The notes: generated from the letters alone by a model not told the origin. Counted from the stretch's first letter, positions 45,917 to 59,748 are shown. The stretch: DNA of 64,000 nucleotides from Trichosphaerium sp. ATCC 40318 (GCA_038496445.1 JALMLS010000155.1:62001-126000), one strand, 5' to 3'. Numbers and translations are program-made.

Positions 45917-48900
45917 TTACTTGTTTTTAAGTGCATTTGCAATCCTCTTCTTTTTTAGATTACGTGATGGAAAGTATGATCCAAGGATAGCAATAGCAAT
46001 AGACATACCAAAAATCAAGCAGAAAGAAAGCGTAGGGAACTCGAATCGGAAAGGCATTTCAGTGAACAAGTTGCCTTGCAGAGTCAAAGTGATACTCACC
46101 GTTTGTCCTAGTACTACAGTCAGTAACATAATAAATACGATAAAGGGACGTTTTGATATTTCAAAAAAACGTACCAAGAATGTATCCAAGAAGAGCAGAT
46201 GATAGAACAACAGAAAGTGCTTCATAGATATAAACACGCATTATTTGTGAAATCTAAGAAAAATTAGAATTAGATGTAAACCTTCAAGGTCTTATCCGAT
46301 TTGAACGTACACCAACTCCTACAGCTCTAAGAACACCAAATTCCCACATGTTTTCATTAACATTTGCTGTGAAGGAGACCAAGAGGACAAAAAAGCAAAG
46401 AATGAATATAACCATAGCAACTAAAAGGAAAAAAAGTAAGTCAAGGTAGATTAGGCTTTTCTATAACATACCGCAATTGAAAAAGATATTTAGGATTGTT
46501 GTAGCAGTATCAGATCCACGTATTGCTTTTGGGGTATTTTGAACAATAGTCTTATCAGAGGTAATGAAATTTCGCAGTTTTTCTTCAATATCCTATTGAA
46601 AAAATAAAATTAATAAGAGGCCTATTTCGTTTTTCCCTCATGATGAGTAACTTACTGATATTTGAGTAGAAGTAGCTTTTTTCTTGAATCGTATGTGTAA
46701 AGCACGCTTTGGGACTGATGTTGGTCTAAGACCTCCTTTTCCAGACTGAAGAAAAATTAGACTTTGAACCACTATGTGAAAAAAAATAGTCAACATACTG
46801 TTCCATAGGCAATATCCCATGTATGGTACATTAGCTTCTCGTATTCTTTCATAGAAACCAAAACAGGCTGTCTCAGGTAAGATGTTTGCTGGTAAGAAGA
46901 AAAGAAGAAACCAGGCATCTAGATATTTACAGTAAGTAACAAATGATGTTACGTCAAAATTTTGAATAGACGAACCTTTGAAACAAATGCTCTCGCTTTA
47001 GCTAAGTGATGTGTATCAGAATGAGAACGTCCAGATGCACGTGTATCTATTCTTATCGTTATTTCCATAAGAGTATTAACATCTACACTCATGGGCAAGC
47101 GCTAAAAAGAAACCAGTAAGAACAACAAAAAAAACATTTTTGCTTGTAAAAAATTAATACCATTGATTCCGGAACGATGACGTCAAGGTACTGCTTGTAC
47201 GTTTCTGATGCATTGTATGTTTGTCCAAATCCAATAGAATTACTCTAAGGATAGTTTAGAGATTATAATCAAAGCTAGGTATAGCATACAACACCAATAG
47301 TGACACCATCAGGAGGAGAAGCTGAAAGTATTTTTGTATCATCACGGTTTTCATTGCAAATACTTTTCACAATATCCTTCTTACCAGACGGTGTTTTATC
47401 GTACTTATAATTACCATCTGTTTCTTGTACAACCTATTAAAAATTAAATAAGTAAATAAATCGTTGAGGTAAGAGTCAGTACGTACTAGATACTCATCAT
47501 AAGTTGCGCTCAAAATATTTTCCTCTACGCCAAAGATGTGGACTTTTCTGTCATTAAAGGCAGCCAGATTACCCAGCGATGTTCGTTGAACCCATGGTAG
47601 ATCTGACAAGTAATGCGATATAAATGAAAAATCTAAAAACAGCATTAGCACGTGATTGTGGGTAACCCAAAAAAAAGAAAAGAGAATCAATTAATCTTAC
47701 CTCTAACAGCAGTGTTTGGATTGTTTGTCTCTTCCTTCAAAAACTTTGTAATCCCTTCTTCATCCAAAGGTTGTCTGAAATTAAAAATCATTAATCTCAA
47801 TTGATACCTTGTTTATGTAATGCATAGAGTAGTATAACGTACGATTCATAAAACGTAAGAGCAAGAACATCTGAACCCAAACCAACTTTAATATTATCTA
47901 CAAGAGTTGCTTCGTTCAACAAAAATATACTACCACTGAAGATTATGAAGCAAACACATGTTGTAAATAATACAGCTGTCTTTGTGTTCCTTCTAGAATG
48001 TCCCTAGTACGTATTATTACCTTGCACAATAAACAACCAAATCAACAAAAAAAAACATACTTCAGAATTTCTTATAACCAATCGAGAAAGTCGCTTTGCA
48101 TCAGAACCCCACATAAGAAGCCAAATAACTATCCTCTGAACATGTTTGTGAAATGCCATAGCAACAAGAGATAAACCAAGCAACATGCCTAAACGCTCAG
48201 AGCCATCAATAAAGAGACGAAAGAAAGAAAGACGCACCCATTAAAATGCCAACAAAAATGTTAAAGAACAAAGCCAAGTTTTGAAAGACGAAACTCCAAG
48301 GTACCAAGAAGTATACAGTGAATCCAAAGAGTACCATAAGTGACGAAATAGCTATAATAAAAGGCAATAAGGACACAGATAAAGATAATAAATAAAAAAG
48401 AGGCTAACCTGTCCAGATAGGAGAAATGCCTAAATTTTCTAACTTCGTAATGATAACAGTTGAATCATTTGCTGCACTGTGATACAAGTCAAGAGACGAT
48501 CTAAGGGTATTCGATAATGCTCGCTTGATAGGATATATGAGAGCTACCATAGGCATAACAAACCCGACTATGACAGCCATAATAATAGCCTACGATGGGT
48601 TAAGATAAACATAAAAGTAAAAAGCCAGCAAACCTTTTGAGTAAGAGCCATAGGAATACTGAAGGCTGCAAAATCGTCGAGGTATGCTCGAACAGGAATA
48701 AACGCAACCCATCCCACAGCCAATCCGGCACAAACACCAGGTATACTGAAGATAAAAGACTAGTCTCAAAGTAAGCTCGAATATTAAAAGGCAAAACGTA
48801 CTTGGACACCAAGTAGAATAATCAATGTACTCTGCTCCATACCTAAAGCACGAAGCATACCACTCTCATAAACCTTATCTTCAACATTTTGGAGCAACAG

Positions 48901-51034
48901 GGAGTATATCAAGTACATACCAACACAAATTAAGAAAATCTCAACCATGAGAAGAACCTAAACAACAAAAAAATAAGTAAGTGGGTTAGCTAATTATCAG
49001 CTTGTACCTGATCAAGTGTAATCTCGAAAAAGTAGATCAAGAATAAAGCATCGTTAAGAGGAGTTGCTATAGTAACTCTATAAAATACGCCAAGCGCTTT
49101 AAAAACCTATAATCAACAGTATTAACAAACCAAAAAGATAGTGTGACAACTCTTGGTGTACGTTATTTGAAATGTTGATGAAATCAACTCGTTTCCCATT
49201 ATTATCTTTATAGTACGTATTCATGCGATCTTTAATCATGGCCACTACTAAGAGTGCATACTCCTAAGGAAGAGTTAAAAAAACCAACATCTTACACAAC
49301 TATTCTTTACAAAAGTCCGCAAAAAAAACTGATACAGAAGGATCTTGATAAGAGGTAAATCTTTTGAATTTCGTACGTTAATATCGAAAGTATCTGCAAA
49401 AGAATCAACCATATCCAAAGCACGTGTTACGTTTGGAGGTATAGCACCAAGCTGACCAATAGCAGAGTCCTTTACTTGCTGAACAGCACTCTTTGATACA
49501 TTTTTAAGGTACTTATTCAACCAAGCACTATCAACAATCGCAACAGTACCCAAAGCCTTTGGAAATTTACCAGCAGGAGAATCAACAGAATCAACAACTA
49601 GGAGGAAAGTGAGAAACATAGGTAACAAGTGAAGAAAATAGGTTTTTTGATCAATGAAGTTGTTTATACCTGTAACGCTTTGTCTGAATGTAAGCGCCTC
49701 TCTGGCGCGTCCAATAGCACCAGGAGTTATATCGAGAGTGTTTGGATTTATAATACCAAGTAATTGAAGATACCGTTGGTAAGCAGCTTTAGGTGGTTAA
49801 TCAGCACGTTTTTTTAATAATTTTTTTTCAAACAGCGCACCTGAGTCTGGGATGTTAAATTGATTATTATAGAACTCTGGATTCTGAAGATATTCATATA
49901 TACTTTTCCGTAACCAAACATCTACTGGTGCTGCATCACCACTTACTGTCTAATAGGAAAGTAAGAGAAGCACTGAAAAAAACCAATTTCTTATTCGAAA
50001 TTTTGTTTTTTTTTTGAAGTGGCATGGTATTACAATGTACGCAAAAAACTTGGTTCCGGTAGCAAGGATCATGTGCCTATTTTACACGGAATTCATTTGA
50101 AAATAAAGACGCACATGAAGCAAATCGAGAACGTCAAGTTCTATGCTAACTTCAGAATTTGTTTGAGCTTGTATTCCTAATTGTTTTAACAAAGCCTCTG
50201 ACACATGAGCTTCATTTCCGACCAAATCTGGGTGATCCCAATCACGACCAAGACCGATCTCCTAAGCGAATTATAAGTATCACAACTTCGTATAAAGCTC
50301 ATTGACAATCCGTGTAAAATAAATTCTTTTGGAGACGTACTCTTTCTTTTTTTGAATCAATAGCTAGTAGTAAGCAAGACACTTCCTTATCTGTATTGGG
50401 GTTCCGCAGCTTAACAAAAAGTACCCATCGCGGCGTGCAACCCTTTTGAAAAGAAGAATTAAATAAAAGACCTGAAAATACAAGAAAAAATAAGCGGTTG
50501 TTGATCAACGTACAGCAATACGTGAAGCGCTTTGTAATGATTCTGACATCTCGGTATAGTTCAATAAGAAGCTAGATGGGCTATTAAGCTTGCCACCACC
50601 GATATCTGGCGTGAATAACTGGCAGGTTTTAGTCAGCTTTTCATGTTTTTTGATGTCACGTGAAACGAACAGAAAAGCGGGGTAACGGCACTTACTATGT
50701 CGAATTCTCCTTCTGTGTCTTCTGCTAGTTTTATAAATATAATTGGAGCGTTTTGGATTACTGTTTGTAGAAGACTACAAGTTTGGTAAGGTTGTGTGAC
50801 ATGGTTACGTGGTTTGTTAATGAGCGCGATGGACATTTTTGGGGTTTACGAAAGAGCGTGAACAGAAATGGCGCTTTTTGAATTTTAGAGTGTTAAAACG
50901 CGTTACCTTATCGCAAATACTACAATGAATACTGTGAAAAAGCCAATGAAAAAGCCTTTCTTATCCTTTATGTTCTCCGCTACCACATAACGTACAGCGA
51001 CCACACAGTTACCGTAGAATGTGCTCAAAGACAT
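45917..51034 (-). CDS. Large FtsX/ABC3-type (MacB-like) permease-family membrane protein
   Basis: Probable ATG at 51034; exon 1 (50934-51034) encodes VAENIKDKKGFFIGFFTVFIVVFAI, the short basic N-terminus and first helix typical of FtsX-like permeases. A long luminal/extracellular part follows (IIFIKLAEDTEGEFDI, LFTPDIGGGKLNSP, WLRKSIYEYLQNPEFYNN, ALGTVAIVDSAWLNKYLKNV, KDRMNTYYKDNNGKRVDFI), then clusters of hydrophobic helices. The C-terminus has the FtsX-like ending: helix, loop, helix, then GSYFPSRNLKKKRIANALKNK. About 25 short exons, more than 1,000 residues. Two permease modules are likely. Related DUF214/ABC3-type proteins occur in several protists without their own ATPase domain; none is encoded next to it here. 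Substrate unknown; bacterial relatives move lipoproteins or signal across membranes. Confidence 0.65.
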
Positions 51035-51448
51035 CTTGGGAACAGAGCGTTCAAGATTCCCTACACTCGTTAATATTTACCCGGCGCGTTTGATCGTAGT
51101 GTATATACCATCAACGCCATTTTCCCCGTTCGCATGCCCGTTTGAATCGGATTTAAGCATAATTCGACACGTACGCACCGTTATTCAAACCTGTCGAACT
51201 AACCTTACTATTGTGTGGCTATTGCGCGGATTATACCAATAAAAGCGCTTAAATGTGACATTCATGAAGACATTCTTGTTAGCTTTATAGAACCTAGCTG
51301 CAAGTGCAGCTCAAAATCGTGGAAAATGAGAGTAGCGATTGGCGTTAACGCATCACATTCAGTTCAAGCTCCAATCAACAAACAAGCGCAGAATATAGCG
51401 TCAAAAGTACTGTTCCGTGCTCGTTAGCGTATGTGGTAACAAATATAG

Positions 51449-53772
51449 TTGACAGCTGCACATTCCATCACAAGATTAGACGATTGGCATCGCATTTCTA
51501 CAAGGGATATTCATAGCGCTGGCGGTTGGGCTTTAATCACAGCGTAAGCAATTTTTTACTCAAATGTCACTATGTATCATTAAAACGCTCACACACGCGG
51601 TAAATAACTTAAAACTGCGTATTAGGCATTTTCAAGGCTCGTTGCTTAAGTTTCTGCAATTTCTTTATCCACAGCATAATTGGCTCGTGTGGGAATACGG
51701 TACGTACACCAGCGCTAATTTGACAACCAAGCGTTCAATGTCAAGTGTAGGTACTGTACCGGATGATTTTTGGAGCTCATCGGATAACGTATGCGCGTTT
51801 ATTAGGCGGGTAGGGTAGTAATCTCACTTGCATGTTGTGATAAACGCGTGTAGGCAGAAAGTCGCTTCAACATAAGCAAACTGGATGATTGGTATAACCA
51901 AAAGGCAGAAAATGTAGAGGGTATAGGTGGAGAGGGTCTACTGAGGTACTAACCCTGTTGCGCATTGACATGTGTCAGTTTTCTTTCTTTTTTTTTTGTT
52001 TTTTGATCTTCACTTACTTTTGTTCCTAGACGTTACTCAACGTTATCGAAACTATTGCAAGCGATATACCCTACTGAAAAATGGTTTCCATGGAACTTTA
52101 GTATGGATGAGGCTGGCATACTTGAATAATTAACACGTGTTTTTAGAGTATATCCCAAGGACGTTCTTTCTAGATAAGAAAAATGTTTCGAAGTTTTTGG
52201 ATTATGTATGTCATCTATCGCATAAAAATTGTAACTTTCTATGTTTATTGATATGAGTATTCAAGGTTGAAGACAAGATGGACCTCGTAAAAGTAGAGGA
52301 TTGGTTGCGTGTTAACAATAATGATATTTTTAGACTAGGCGGTCAGAGAGTTCTCACGCAGTACGGCTTGCTTTCATGTTGTTGTTTGTATGCTGTTGTT
52401 ATGTACTTATACATTATGTAGTGGTTATGGTGGATCTGTTCAAGCTATGGTTAAAGAGCGCTATCCTGATTATCCGTGGGTGTCATGGAAGTTTAGTAAG
52501 TTAATTATGCTACTTAGCCTTGTTGTTCGTCGGTTTATGAGCACCCTTGTAAGTGACATTTCCTTTAGATCATTCTTCAAGAACTTGTTGGGAAGATGAA
52601 GATAATTGGACAAGATTTATTAGAGACGTATTTGACAAAACTGTTGTAGAACCATGTTGTGATTCTTTTTTTTTAGCTTGAAAAAACCCTGAAAGTAGAA
52701 ACAATTACTGATTGGTATAATGTTGCACATAAGGATATTATAGCTTGTGGTGGATCAGGTATGATGAAAATGTAAGTAAAAGATACATTAGTAGTGGTAC
52801 CACTTGAGATACAAATGGAGGTTAACTAGTGTTTAAGGTTTGATGACTCTCGGTTTAAGTTAGTTTCTACATTTTATCCTGAAGTTGATTGGCATCCAAG
52901 GCTCTTTGGTACACCCAGAGCTTCTAAAATTGATTCTGTATTGTTAACTTATTTTTTAAAGCGAAAGTAGAGAGTGGGTATTGGCAGTTAGAAGAGAATA
53001 GAATCAGGTTTATTAGAGAGGTAATTTTATTATTTTATTCTTCTACAAAAACCAAATAAAGGACGTTCTTTGACAGATTGTCTAGTACGAGAAAGAGAAA
53101 GGAATTACGAAAATAGAAGATTGGTATGCACAAAATACCAAAATGATGAGAGCTTCTGGTGGTGGGAGTCTAATAGCGTACGATCAAGAGAACAAAAAAC
53201 CAAAAACTAAACAACCTATTAAGGCGGTATGACAGCTCACTTATCTCAACACTTAATTCGATATATCCTGATTATCCGTGGGATCCTAAACTTTTCTGTA
53301 CGCAACGTTATGAATAGTATGATTGTTGCTAACCGATGCTGTAGCAAATGTACAGCGTTACTACTGGAGCAAGAAAGAACATTTGGAGGAGTTATGTGTT
53401 CGTCTTGAGTCGAAACTTGAATTGAATCGTATCTCTGATTGGTATAATGTATCTTCGCTTCAAATACAACGTTATGGTATGTGCTTTTATGTATTTAACT
53501 TGTATGGCATTACCCCCTGAATACCAAATTGACATCTATTTTTTCGGGATTTTTTCCAGTTTTTTACTGTGTTTTAAAGGTCCTGGCGCTCTGAAGTACT
53601 TTCCCAAGCTTCTTAATGTTGTTTACCCTGAAGAGAAATGGGATTTTTCTATATTCTCTAATAAGACAATCAAGAAAGCATGGCAAAGGTACACCAGAAT
53701 ATGATTCAAAGAAAATCATAAATCAATTCCATATTTAGGGAACTGGCAGTATCAATGAAGCAGCTTTTTTAA
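51449..53772 (+). CDS. Protein of tandem DWY/GG/YP-W repeats, 5' end unresolved
   Basis: Read as many small exons from about 51449 to the stop at 53772 (SMKQLF). Five or six related ~70-90-residue units are seen. Each has [RKT]-[IL]-x-D-W-[YH]-x-[VI] (RLDDWHRISTRDIHSAGG, KLDDWYNQKAENVEGIGG, KVEDWLRVNNNDIFRLGG, TITDWYNVAHKDIIACGG, KIEDWYAQNTKMMRASGG, RISDWYNVSSLQIQRYGP), then a helix and Y-P-[EDQT]-x-x-W (LYPQHNW, IYPTEKW, RYPDYPW, FYPEVDW, IYPDYPW, VYPEEKW). I have seen such repeats in uncharacterised proteins of brown algae, oomycetes and arbuscular fungi; the function is not known to me. No signal peptide or membrane segment. The start exon was not identified; upstream candidates lie at about 51300-51430. 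Confidence 0.6.
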
Positions 53773-54611
53773 TGTTATTCACGGTTTCTTAGCCATATGC
53801 TACAGGGAAAAGTACTCTCACACGGCATTTATCAATGTGAAGAGGATACACAAGGAGTAAAGAATGTCTGTTTTGATGCAGAAATCTGTTCAGCGAAAGC
53901 CTTACCGCTTAATTTTGGGATGCTAAGTTTTCGGATAGGTGATCAAGTATGAAAGCAACCAAATCCCCCAAATACAACTCCACAATTGTTGCTAAATTTG
54001 AGATTTAGAACAATAAAATAAAACCAGAAAAAAGGATTTAAATAAAGTTAGTTAGTTTTCCCTTTTGCTTATCGATCATAGCACATTTAATAGTAAGAAA
54101 TAGCACACCATTATTGTAGCACTCTGAGCTTTATTTTGAAGCAATTTAGTTTCTTAACCATTCGCACCTTACAAGAGCATAAACAATACCACAAAGATTC
54201 TTGGTGTTAAGTGCTTCATATTAAGTCGGCTGTTGAACGGCAAGACAGTCGTTAACGCACCGTAAAACTCTACTATTGTCTTTGTACTTTATTAAACCCA
54301 TCATTCATGACAGAAAACTCAGTACGTTCCGTTTATAAAGATAACAAAATACCTGAAACGCATGTCATGTACAGTATCAGTTGTACTCTCTTATTGTGCT
54401 CAATTGGTATCTTTTAACGCTAGTTGTCGTTCAAGGTCCTAAAACACACAAATTGAACTATTACCTGTGCTTTTAGCGTAGTGGGTCATAAACGCGCCAT
54501 AATAAACTTTTTAAACCTTTTCCCGCCACGTGAAACTGAACGTTTTTTCTGACCTTATAAAAGCATCCGAATGTACGACACGCACTTACGACAGGTGTAA
54601 GACAACCTACA
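53773..54611. other. Intergenic
   Basis: No supported frame. CACGTG at about 54528 lies ~80 bp upstream of the kinase start, in a position consistent with a promoter element. Confidence 0.45.
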
Positions 54612-55998
54612 ATGAAAAAAAAGCGAAGAGAATGGACCCTTGCTGATTTCGATGTTGGAAAAGCGTTAGGTCGTGGAAAGTATGGTACGAACATCTCTAT
54701 AACTAGTACTTAGCATCTTTATACTTTTTATAGGTCACGTTTACCTTGCACGAGAGAAAAAGTCTAAATTCATCGTTGCCCTAAAAGTACTATTCAAATC
54801 AGATATCACACGGGATTTAGCAGAAAGGACTGTAAGACGTGAAATAGAAATAATGTCAAACGTACGATTTAACTTGTAATGACACTTCAAGAAAATCGAT
54901 TTTCATAATCCAGACACCTTTTTGGGCAATTGTAGGTGCTACTAGTTCTCGCAGTGCCCAAACCAGTTTTAATTCAACTAGCTAGTACTTCGTGCTATAA
55001 TGCCGTTATCACTTTTATGCTCAGCTGCTGTAATTCTTTTTCTGAAACAAATTGCATAGAGAATATTGTTGGTAAAGAATCTAACTTCTGGCTAATAGGT
55101 TCGACATAAAAACCTTATTAGACTGTATGGGTGGTTCCACGATGATAGAAGGATAGTTCTTATACTAGAATACGCATCAAAAGGAGAAATATACGGGCAT
55201 CTTAAGAAACAAAGAAGGTTTGACGGGAAACATCTGCAAAGGTCCACAAACAACCTGTTTTATAGGATTCGTGCTCACAACAATACCCTCTAGTATATAG
55301 ATCAAGTTGCTGAAGCGCTCATGTACCTACATGATCGAGGTATTGCACATCGAGATTTGAAGGTAACAATGCAAAACATCAAAAAAAAAATAGCCATAAC
55401 AAAGTTTTTTGCTTTAGCCTGAGAACTTGTTGCTCCATTTTGACGGCACTGTGAAGATTGCTGATTTTGGATATTCAGTACATTCTCGTGCTAGAAGACG
55501 AGATACACTTTGTGGTACACTAGATTATATTCCACCAGAGATGCTCAGAGTACATAACTATTTTCAACAAAGTTATTTTTAAATTCCTCACCCCTATCAA
55601 CAATTCTTCTTTCACAGAATCGTGGGCACAACAAAACATGTGATATTTGGTCCCTAGGTACTCTTGTGTCCCTATTTTATGGAATGTACCTTAATATAGT
55701 TATAGGTGTAATAGCATATGAGTTCTTGGTGGGAAAACCACCGTTCGAACTTAAAAGCGAAAAAGCGACCAAAAAAGCCATTGTGTGGGCAGACTACAAG
55801 TTCCCAAAAGGTTTCCCTGTTGGTGCTGTGGACTTGATTAAAAAGGTGCATTGTACTTTTCATCATAACGGCCTTTTGACAAGTTTTTGCTATTGTGACA
55901 ACTGATATGTGTAGTTGCTTGTGATTGACCCAAAGAAGCGTATATCGCTTGCTGAAGTAAGGAAACATCATTGGATAACACAATACACAAAAGTTTAA
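54612..55998 (+). CDS. Aurora-family serine/threonine kinase
   Basis: ATG at 54612 ([20 protein letters not shown]). The kinase core is complete over about seven exons: Gly-loop [23 protein letters not shown] (ATP-binding Lys), [29 protein letters not shown] (catalytic loop), [11 protein letters not shown], activation loop [36 protein letters not shown], and [12 protein letters not shown] near the end. The DFGxSVH and [13 protein letters not shown] signatures are those of Aurora kinases, which control centrosomes, kinetochores and cytokinesis. The N-terminal extension is very short (about 12 residues), so no A-box or KEN degron is present. One splice boundary near 55660-55680 leaves the D-I-W-S-L-G-V-I join to confirm. 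Confidence 0.9.
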
Positions 55999-56248
55999 TT
56001 GACGGAACTTTACAAACAACTACCAACTTTGTACATAAAAACTAAATCTGCTTTTTTCTGAACCAACATGTAGCAGTTACGTTGTACACAAAGCTCAGTT
56101 TTGTTTGTTTCTTTTGAATCATAGCAGCTACTAAAATATGAATGTGTCGACCTGTCATGTTCTCACGGTAATGAACAAGTCAGTACACCATTTGTGTTTG
56201 TATTGGAATTTCTATTGAGTTTACAAGGGTTTTTTATTTTATTTCTAT

Positions 56249-58535
56249 CTAGTCTTCTAACCCTTTTTTTCTTCTATGAGCCTTGTCTTTAGCTTCATGA
56301 GATGGATCATAATTCCTTTTCCATTTCAAACTCTCATGTTTTGCATCTTTATACGCTCTAGCTTTCTTCCACTCTTTCATTTGACGCAGAGTTGTCCAAA
56401 TGTCATTAATCTTTGGTAGCTCATGCAAAGGCTTTTTAAACTCTTGAATATACCTGTAATACGAACATGTTAATAGTTTAAAAACCACTAAAAAAAAAAG
56501 ACACGTGGGTTGATAAAAATAGAAAAGATTTCTTCTTGTTTTTGTAGTAAGAAAAAAGTAAGAATGTTAAAGCGTACTTTTGAGGTAGTTCTTTGCCGTC
56601 TCCATCGGGTCCATACTCTTCTTCAAATGATGGAAATGATTGTTCTCTGTTATAAACAAAAGCATCTCTTCTTGCACGGAGTGGTACACGATCAATTTCA
56701 TCATACTTATAATCTGTAGGATCTTCTTTAAAAAATTGTTCATCATGTGATATAAGCGCTTGAACATCTTCCAGAAGCTCTGGCGAATTCTTCTTTATAT
56801 GTTCTAGTGTTTGTGTTTGTTTCTCTTGTATACTCTTTGTTGTATCTTCAAACTCTTTCATCTCCTTATGACTGAATACAAAGGTAAGAAACAGAATTTT
56901 GGACCAGACTTTCAAAAGACAAGTTTCAAAAAAAACAAAACAAAAAAAAGGCCTTTGAAGCACGTACGCAAATATCCTATCCAAGCTTTGTCTAGCTTTT
57001 GGTTTTGTCGTTGGTATCATATCAAACTTAGATGCCATTTTCGAGTATTGATCATACATTCTATCGCCTTGTATTGCCTTGTCATCCTTAGCACGTTGTG
57101 CTTTTTGTATCAGACGTTTTTTACCACGTTCCTTCTTAAACCTTAATCTTTGTCTAGCTCTTTTTAACTGAGACTGGACTTCAGGGTCTTCTGGTGTGTC
57201 TTGTAGAAAAGAAGGCTATCGTAGAGTTAAAACAACAAAAAATAAAGGGGGTGAAGGGAGGTCGTAAACAACTTTGGTGGAAGTTTCGTTGCTTCAAAAT
57301 TTTAGTAGCACGTACAAAGGTTCCCAAGTACCTCACTGGAATTTTAAATTTTACACCAGTGTAAGTTGTCACTTGCGCTTGTATAATAGTCCCTGGTTTT
57401 GTTGTAATGAGCTCCTCTTCTATAACAGATACGTTAGATGTGGTGGATGTGAAGTTTAACCTTCTATTAGAGGATCAACTTGATCCGCAGGAGAAAGCCT
57501 ATGGAAGTCCGTCTCATCTATTGGCATGATAGCAGTTTGGTCCTAGGTATGTATGAGGCCATATACTGATGGTTTTAGTGACATACAGTCATACTTGACC
57601 TTATATCATCTGTCAAGTCGAACCCAAGCATGTCTTCATATTCATCCATAATTTTTTTACTTTCAGCTTCGTCTCTGTCTAATTTCTCACACCAAGCTTC
57701 ATACATTTCTTCTTTAAGATCTTGGTGCATTTCTCTGTAATATAGTAAGCTCTTTTAAAGTAATCACTATCCTCAAACACGTAATGTAAGCGCAGGAAAA
57801 AAATTTCTTCACTCTTCCAAAAAAACATTTAGGCGTACAGCATTTCGGCCTCCAGCTCTTCACAAACGCGTGCTTCTGTGGCACGTAATTGTGCAGTCTG
57901 TGAACCTGTGATAGGCCCTGACATACCTAACAAGAACCTGCATATAGGGTGAGTACAAGCGTAAAAATAAGCTCTTACTCATCGTTGACACGTTGAACTC
58001 TTCTCTCCTCTTCTTGCTCCCAAAAATGTACATCAGGCATTGCCATGGCTGCCTTTGTTTTATCGAACAAGAATGAACGCGTTTTTCTGATATCTAGTGT
58101 CAAATTAATTAATTTAAAGGAAAAATGCGCCTGGAAAGTATGAATATGCGACGGTAGCGCGTACTCAGAATTAATATAATTTCTGAGCTCAAGTTTCACT
58201 TGATGTGCGTATTTACCTCGTAGAACAGCTTCATCATGCGACAGTATTCTCTCTTCCTCTTTGAACGGTAGTTTACGCTTGTTTTCAAGACTTTCCATCT
58301 TATCTGCAACAGAGCTTGTATCTGTACTTGTGGCTACATCCTTGTCTGTGATAGGCTCGAGTGCTGTAGATTCCGTGGTTTTTGTTTCTGTTTGTGGTAA
58401 TTCTTCTGTTAACACCCTCGGACGCGCGTACTTGCGTACTACACGCTCCCTTTTCACTCTTGCATAGCGATCATACTCTGAGCGCGATCCTGAACTGCAA
58501 GAGCAACAACCAAGCCTCCCACGTAACCCAAGCAT
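56249..58535 (-). CDS. Charged helical protein, possibly mitochondrial, family unknown
   Basis: ATG at 58535 (MLGLRGRLGCCSCSSGSRSE), stop at 56249; about nine exons and roughly 480 residues. The N-terminus is rich in Arg/Ser/Leu without acids, compatible with a mitochondrial presequence. Then follow a Thr/Glu-rich disordered part (ETKTTESTALEPITDKD), helical acidic stretches (EMYEAWCEKLDRDEAESKK), a very basic block (RQRLRFKKERGKKRLIQKAQ), and a conserved-looking C-terminal part (EIDRVPLRARRDAFVYNREQ, EFKKPLHELPKINDIW) ending HRRKKGLED. The mix of presequence and basic helices would suit a mitoribosome-associated protein, but that is inference. I do not recognise the family. Confidence 0.55.
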
Positions 58536-58700
58536 AGCAACCGCGCTGTTTAACCAAACAAGCACGAACTGTAGTCTTGAACAGTCCAGCTACAAGTTGT
58601 GCTTCACGTAAACACTACACTTGTTGTTCACAGAGTGTAGCGAAATGACGGCTAGCAGCGTTGGATAATTTAATATTGGTTAAAGTACATTCCAGCAGCT

Positions 58701-59748
58701 ATGTCGAAAGAAAATACACCGAGCGAAACATCATCGAGGCCGTATGGTTCTAGCAAGGACTTTTGGGATAGTAGATACGCTGAAGAAGAGGTAAGAGCGT
58801 GGCAAAGTGTAAATTGGATTCAAATACTCTAATGACGCATTATTAAAGGCTTCGGAGTGGTATCTACCGTATATATCGTTAAAAAAGCGAAACATTTTTA
58901 ATGAAGCCCTTACTTCTCTTGACGCTCGCATTCTAGTAGTAGGTTGTGGAAACAGCGGTAAGATGACGTTTTAAAAATACTTGACCCTATTTATCGGAAC
59001 GTTGAAAGTAACTCAAACAAGGTCTTAGCTATGAACTTCATAAGGACGGATTTACGAATATAACGTCTGTGGATATATCAGATATTGTAATTGATAAGAT
59101 GAGAGAGCTCCACAAGGGAACAAAGTCGTTAAAATGTACTTTGAACAAAAAGGTGATTGTTTAAACAAAAAATCTCATTTGTTGAAAAGGGGAATGTGTT
59201 GACTGCAGAGATATGAGGTGCTTTGAAGACGGTTCTTTTGATGTTGTCATCGATAAAGGTATAAGCTTAGAATCGTTAGGTGTTGAGATAAGGGTTTTAA
59301 GCATATACTAGGCACGCTTGATGCTATTTTGTGCGGTGAAGATAGCTTTGAAGATGCAAAATCTATGATCCAAGAAATTGCAAGAGTTCTGTCTTCGGAT
59401 GGTTACTACATGCTACTAAGCTATGCTTTACCAAGTTTTCGTTTGTTTTTTTTCGATAGGCTTAAAAATAATGGTCATGGAGATTGGAGTATAAAGCATA
59501 AGACCCATGATTACAAAAAAAGTAAGTTGACAGCAAGCTTGCTACTACTTTGTTTTCTTTTTTCTTTCTTAATTTATTTTGCTTTTTTTCTTTGCTTTCA
59601 CAAACTGTTTTTTGATTATTGACAATGGTTATACGTAGATGGAAAAGATGAGATTATGGTATCGTATACTCTTCAGAAAGTAGCTGAAAAGAAGTCCATA
59701 GAAGAAAAAACTGTATTTTATTCCAGCCCAGTGTATTTTCAGAAATAA
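58701..59748 (+). CDS. EEF1AKMT4/METTL13-like class I methyltransferase
   Basis: ATG at 58701 (MSKENTPSETSSRPYGSSKD). Six exons, about 230 residues. Landmarks: YGSSKDFWDSRYAEEE, the family's substrate-side opening; motif I ILVVGCGNSGLSYELHKDG; acidic loop ITSVDISDIVIDKM; CVDCRDMRCFEDGSFDVVID; KGTLDAILCGEDS; and EIARVLSSDGYYMLLSY. This order is typical of EEF1A lysine methyltransferases of the ECE2/EEF1AKMT4 group, which use S-adenosylmethionine to methylate elongation factor 1A. The C-terminus is short (VFYSSPVYFQK). Start lies ~165 bp from the divergent neighbour, so a shared bidirectional promoter is likely. Confidence 0.85.
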
